Below, piece after piece: positions 63,191 to 64,000 of a stretch of 64,000 bases of DNA (the first letter of the stretch is position 1; every line of letters starts with the position of its first letter). The notes under the pieces are model-generated. The model was not told the origin of the DNA. It saw only the letters and a list, made by a program, of their open reading frames with translations, and made no database searches. Position numbers and translations under genes: made by a program. Origin of the DNA: Streptacidiphilus sp. ASG 303 (GTDB taxonomy: Bacteria; Actinomycetota; Actinomycetes; Streptomycetales; Streptomycetaceae); assembly GCF_020991365.1 (NCBI RefSeq), contig NZ_JAJLRA010000002.1, forward strand, positions 248,001 to 312,000, read 5' to 3'.

Positions 63191-63196
63191 TAGCGT
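63191..63196 (+). promoter_or_regulatory. -10 element for phoD
   Basis: TAGCGT ends seven bases before GTG 63204. It is the same spacing as at hisD, the Lon-N gene and the TIGR03085 gene. Confidence 0.5.
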
Positions 63197-63203
63197 GCCC
63201 GGC

Positions 63204-64000
63204 GTGACCGAGTCCCTTCACGCGGCTCACGCCGCCGACGCCACCGCGTCCCCCCGCCGCACCCCGGCCCGCCGCGCCGTCATCAAGGCCGCCGCCGCCG
63301 TCACGGGTGCCGTCGCCCTGCCGGCCGCCACCGCGGCCCGGGCCGCCGCCTCCCCGGCCGCCACCGCTACCGCCCCGGCCTTCGTGCACGGCGTCTGCTC
63401 CGGCGACCCTCTGCCCGACGGCGTGGTCCTGTGGACCCGGGTGACCCCGACCCCCGACGCGCTGCCCGGCTCCGGCGCCGGCCCCGACCTGCCCGTGGAG
63501 TGGACCGTCGCCGCCGACCGCGGCTTCGCCTCCGTCGTCGCCTCCGGCACGGTGACGGCCTCCGCCGCCACCGACCACACCGTCAAGGTCGACGTGCGCG
63601 GCCTGGCCGCCGACACCCCGTACTGGTACCGCTTCACCGCGGGCGGCGCCTCCTCCCCCGCCGGCCGCACCCGCACCGCCCCCGCCGCCGACGCCGCCGT
63701 CGACCGGCTGCGCCTCGGCGTCGCCTCCTGCGCCAACTGGGAGGCCGGGTACTTCTCCGCCTACCGGCACCTGGCCGCCCGCGGCGACCTGGACGTCTTC
63801 CTCTTCCTCGGCGACTACGTCTACGAGTACCGCAGCGGCGACTTCTGCGCGCGGGGCACCGTCGTCCGCCCGCACCAGCCGCTGAACGAGACCGTCACCC
63901 TCGCCGACTACCGCACCCGGCACGGCGCCTGCAAGACCGACCCCGACCTCCAGGCGCTCCAGGCGCAGGTGCCGCTGATCGCGATCTGGGACGACCACGA
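63204..64000 (+). CDS. phoD: Alkaline phosphatase D, 5' part
   Basis: The first 265 codons of a secreted PhoD-type phosphodiesterase/phosphatase that releases phosphate from teichoic acids and other esters; the rest lies beyond the window. A long Tat leader ([20 protein letters not shown], cleavage near residue 48) is followed by the N-terminal Fn3-like domain ([20 protein letters not shown], quoted in part, to about residue 160). The catalytic domain begins with [16 protein letters not shown], then metal-binding [14 protein letters not shown] and IAIWDDH at the edge. GTG 63204 follows a -10 box without ribosome site. PHO-box-like repeats upstream fit phosphate control. Confidence 0.93.
   Translation, partial: MTESLHAAHAADATASPRRTPARRAVIKAAAAVTGAVALPAATAARAAASPAATATAPAFVHGVCSGDPLPDGVVLWTRVTPTPDALPGSGAGPDLPVEWTVAADRGFASVVASGTVTASAATDHTVKVDVRGLAADTPYWYRFTAGGASSPAGRTRTAPAADAAVDRLRLGVASCANWEAGYFSAYRHLAARGDLDVFLFLGDYVYEYRSGDFCARGTVVRPHQPLNETVTLADYRTRHGACKTDPDLQALQAQVPLIAIWDDH

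Overview
The window looks like core chromosome of a Streptomyces or a close relative. Base composition is very GC-rich, GTG starts and GTGA/ATGA overlaps are frequent, and the gene content is typical of the genus: a PriA-type HisA, TrpM, an HGxxPAAW protein, a PdtaR-type ANTAR regulator and a 1180-residue DnaE with a PHP domain. From memory, the order (polA, liv operon, ANTAR regulator, tRNA-Leu, pyk, nucleotidase, gltBD, lgt, trp, his, dnaE, phoD) follows the S. coelicolor SCO2003-SCO2068 block; this was not checked against a database.

Layout. 1-8.1 kb: the 3' end of an HrpB-type helicase, polA, a hotdog thioesterase, then a minus-strand cluster of a DUF4397 surface protein, a class F sortase, an ECF sigma factor and its zinc anti-sigma factor, and a GNAT acetyltransferase. 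8.3-15.3 kb: an orphan membrane protein and a complete livJHMGF branched-chain amino acid ABC importer. A block of nearly pure C/G homopolymer lies between livJ and livH. 15.3-22 kb: an ANTAR response regulator, tRNA-Leu(CAA), a free-standing HTH-LAGLIDADG protein, pyruvate kinase, a Tat-exported 5'-nucleotidase and a secreted protein. 22-28.1 kb: gltD and gltB, with a candidate GlnR box upstream. 28.5-33.5 kb: a VIT family transporter, lgt, and a redox island of two DsbA-like proteins flanking a MauE/DoxX protein. 33.8-41.4 kb: trpA, trpB, trpM (55 codons), trpC, three small membrane proteins, trpE and hisI. 41.6-49.1 kb: two plus-strand genes and the hisD-C-B-(small membrane protein)-H-priA-ridA-F operon. 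49.2-56.5 kb: a repeat-rich membrane protein, a Lon-N-domain protein, a YbaK deacylase, a proline-rich membrane protein, a two-gene ABC exporter and an NYN-domain protein. 57-64 kb: dnaE, a DUF2252 protein, a membrane protein and the start of phoD, the last preceded by PHO-box-like repeats.

How it fits together. Nitrogen and amino acid supply dominate: glutamate synthase makes glutamate, HisH, TrpE and HisC use glutamine, ammonia or glutamate, and LivJHMGF imports branched-chain amino acids. PriA probably serves both the histidine and tryptophan pathways, since no trpF is seen here. Lgt and the Dsb/MauE proteins concern envelope protein maturation, and PhoD and the 5'-nucleotidase scavenge phosphate outside the cell.

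A recurring pattern is an ANNNT -10-like element 6-7 nt before the start codon with no Shine-Dalgarno sequence, at ten or more genes; this suggests leaderless transcription. Other distinctive features are the C/G homopolymer block, the HTH-LAGLIDADG gene beside tRNA-Leu, and several perfect short tandem repeats both between and inside genes. No prophage, integrase, insertion sequence or CRISPR array is visible.
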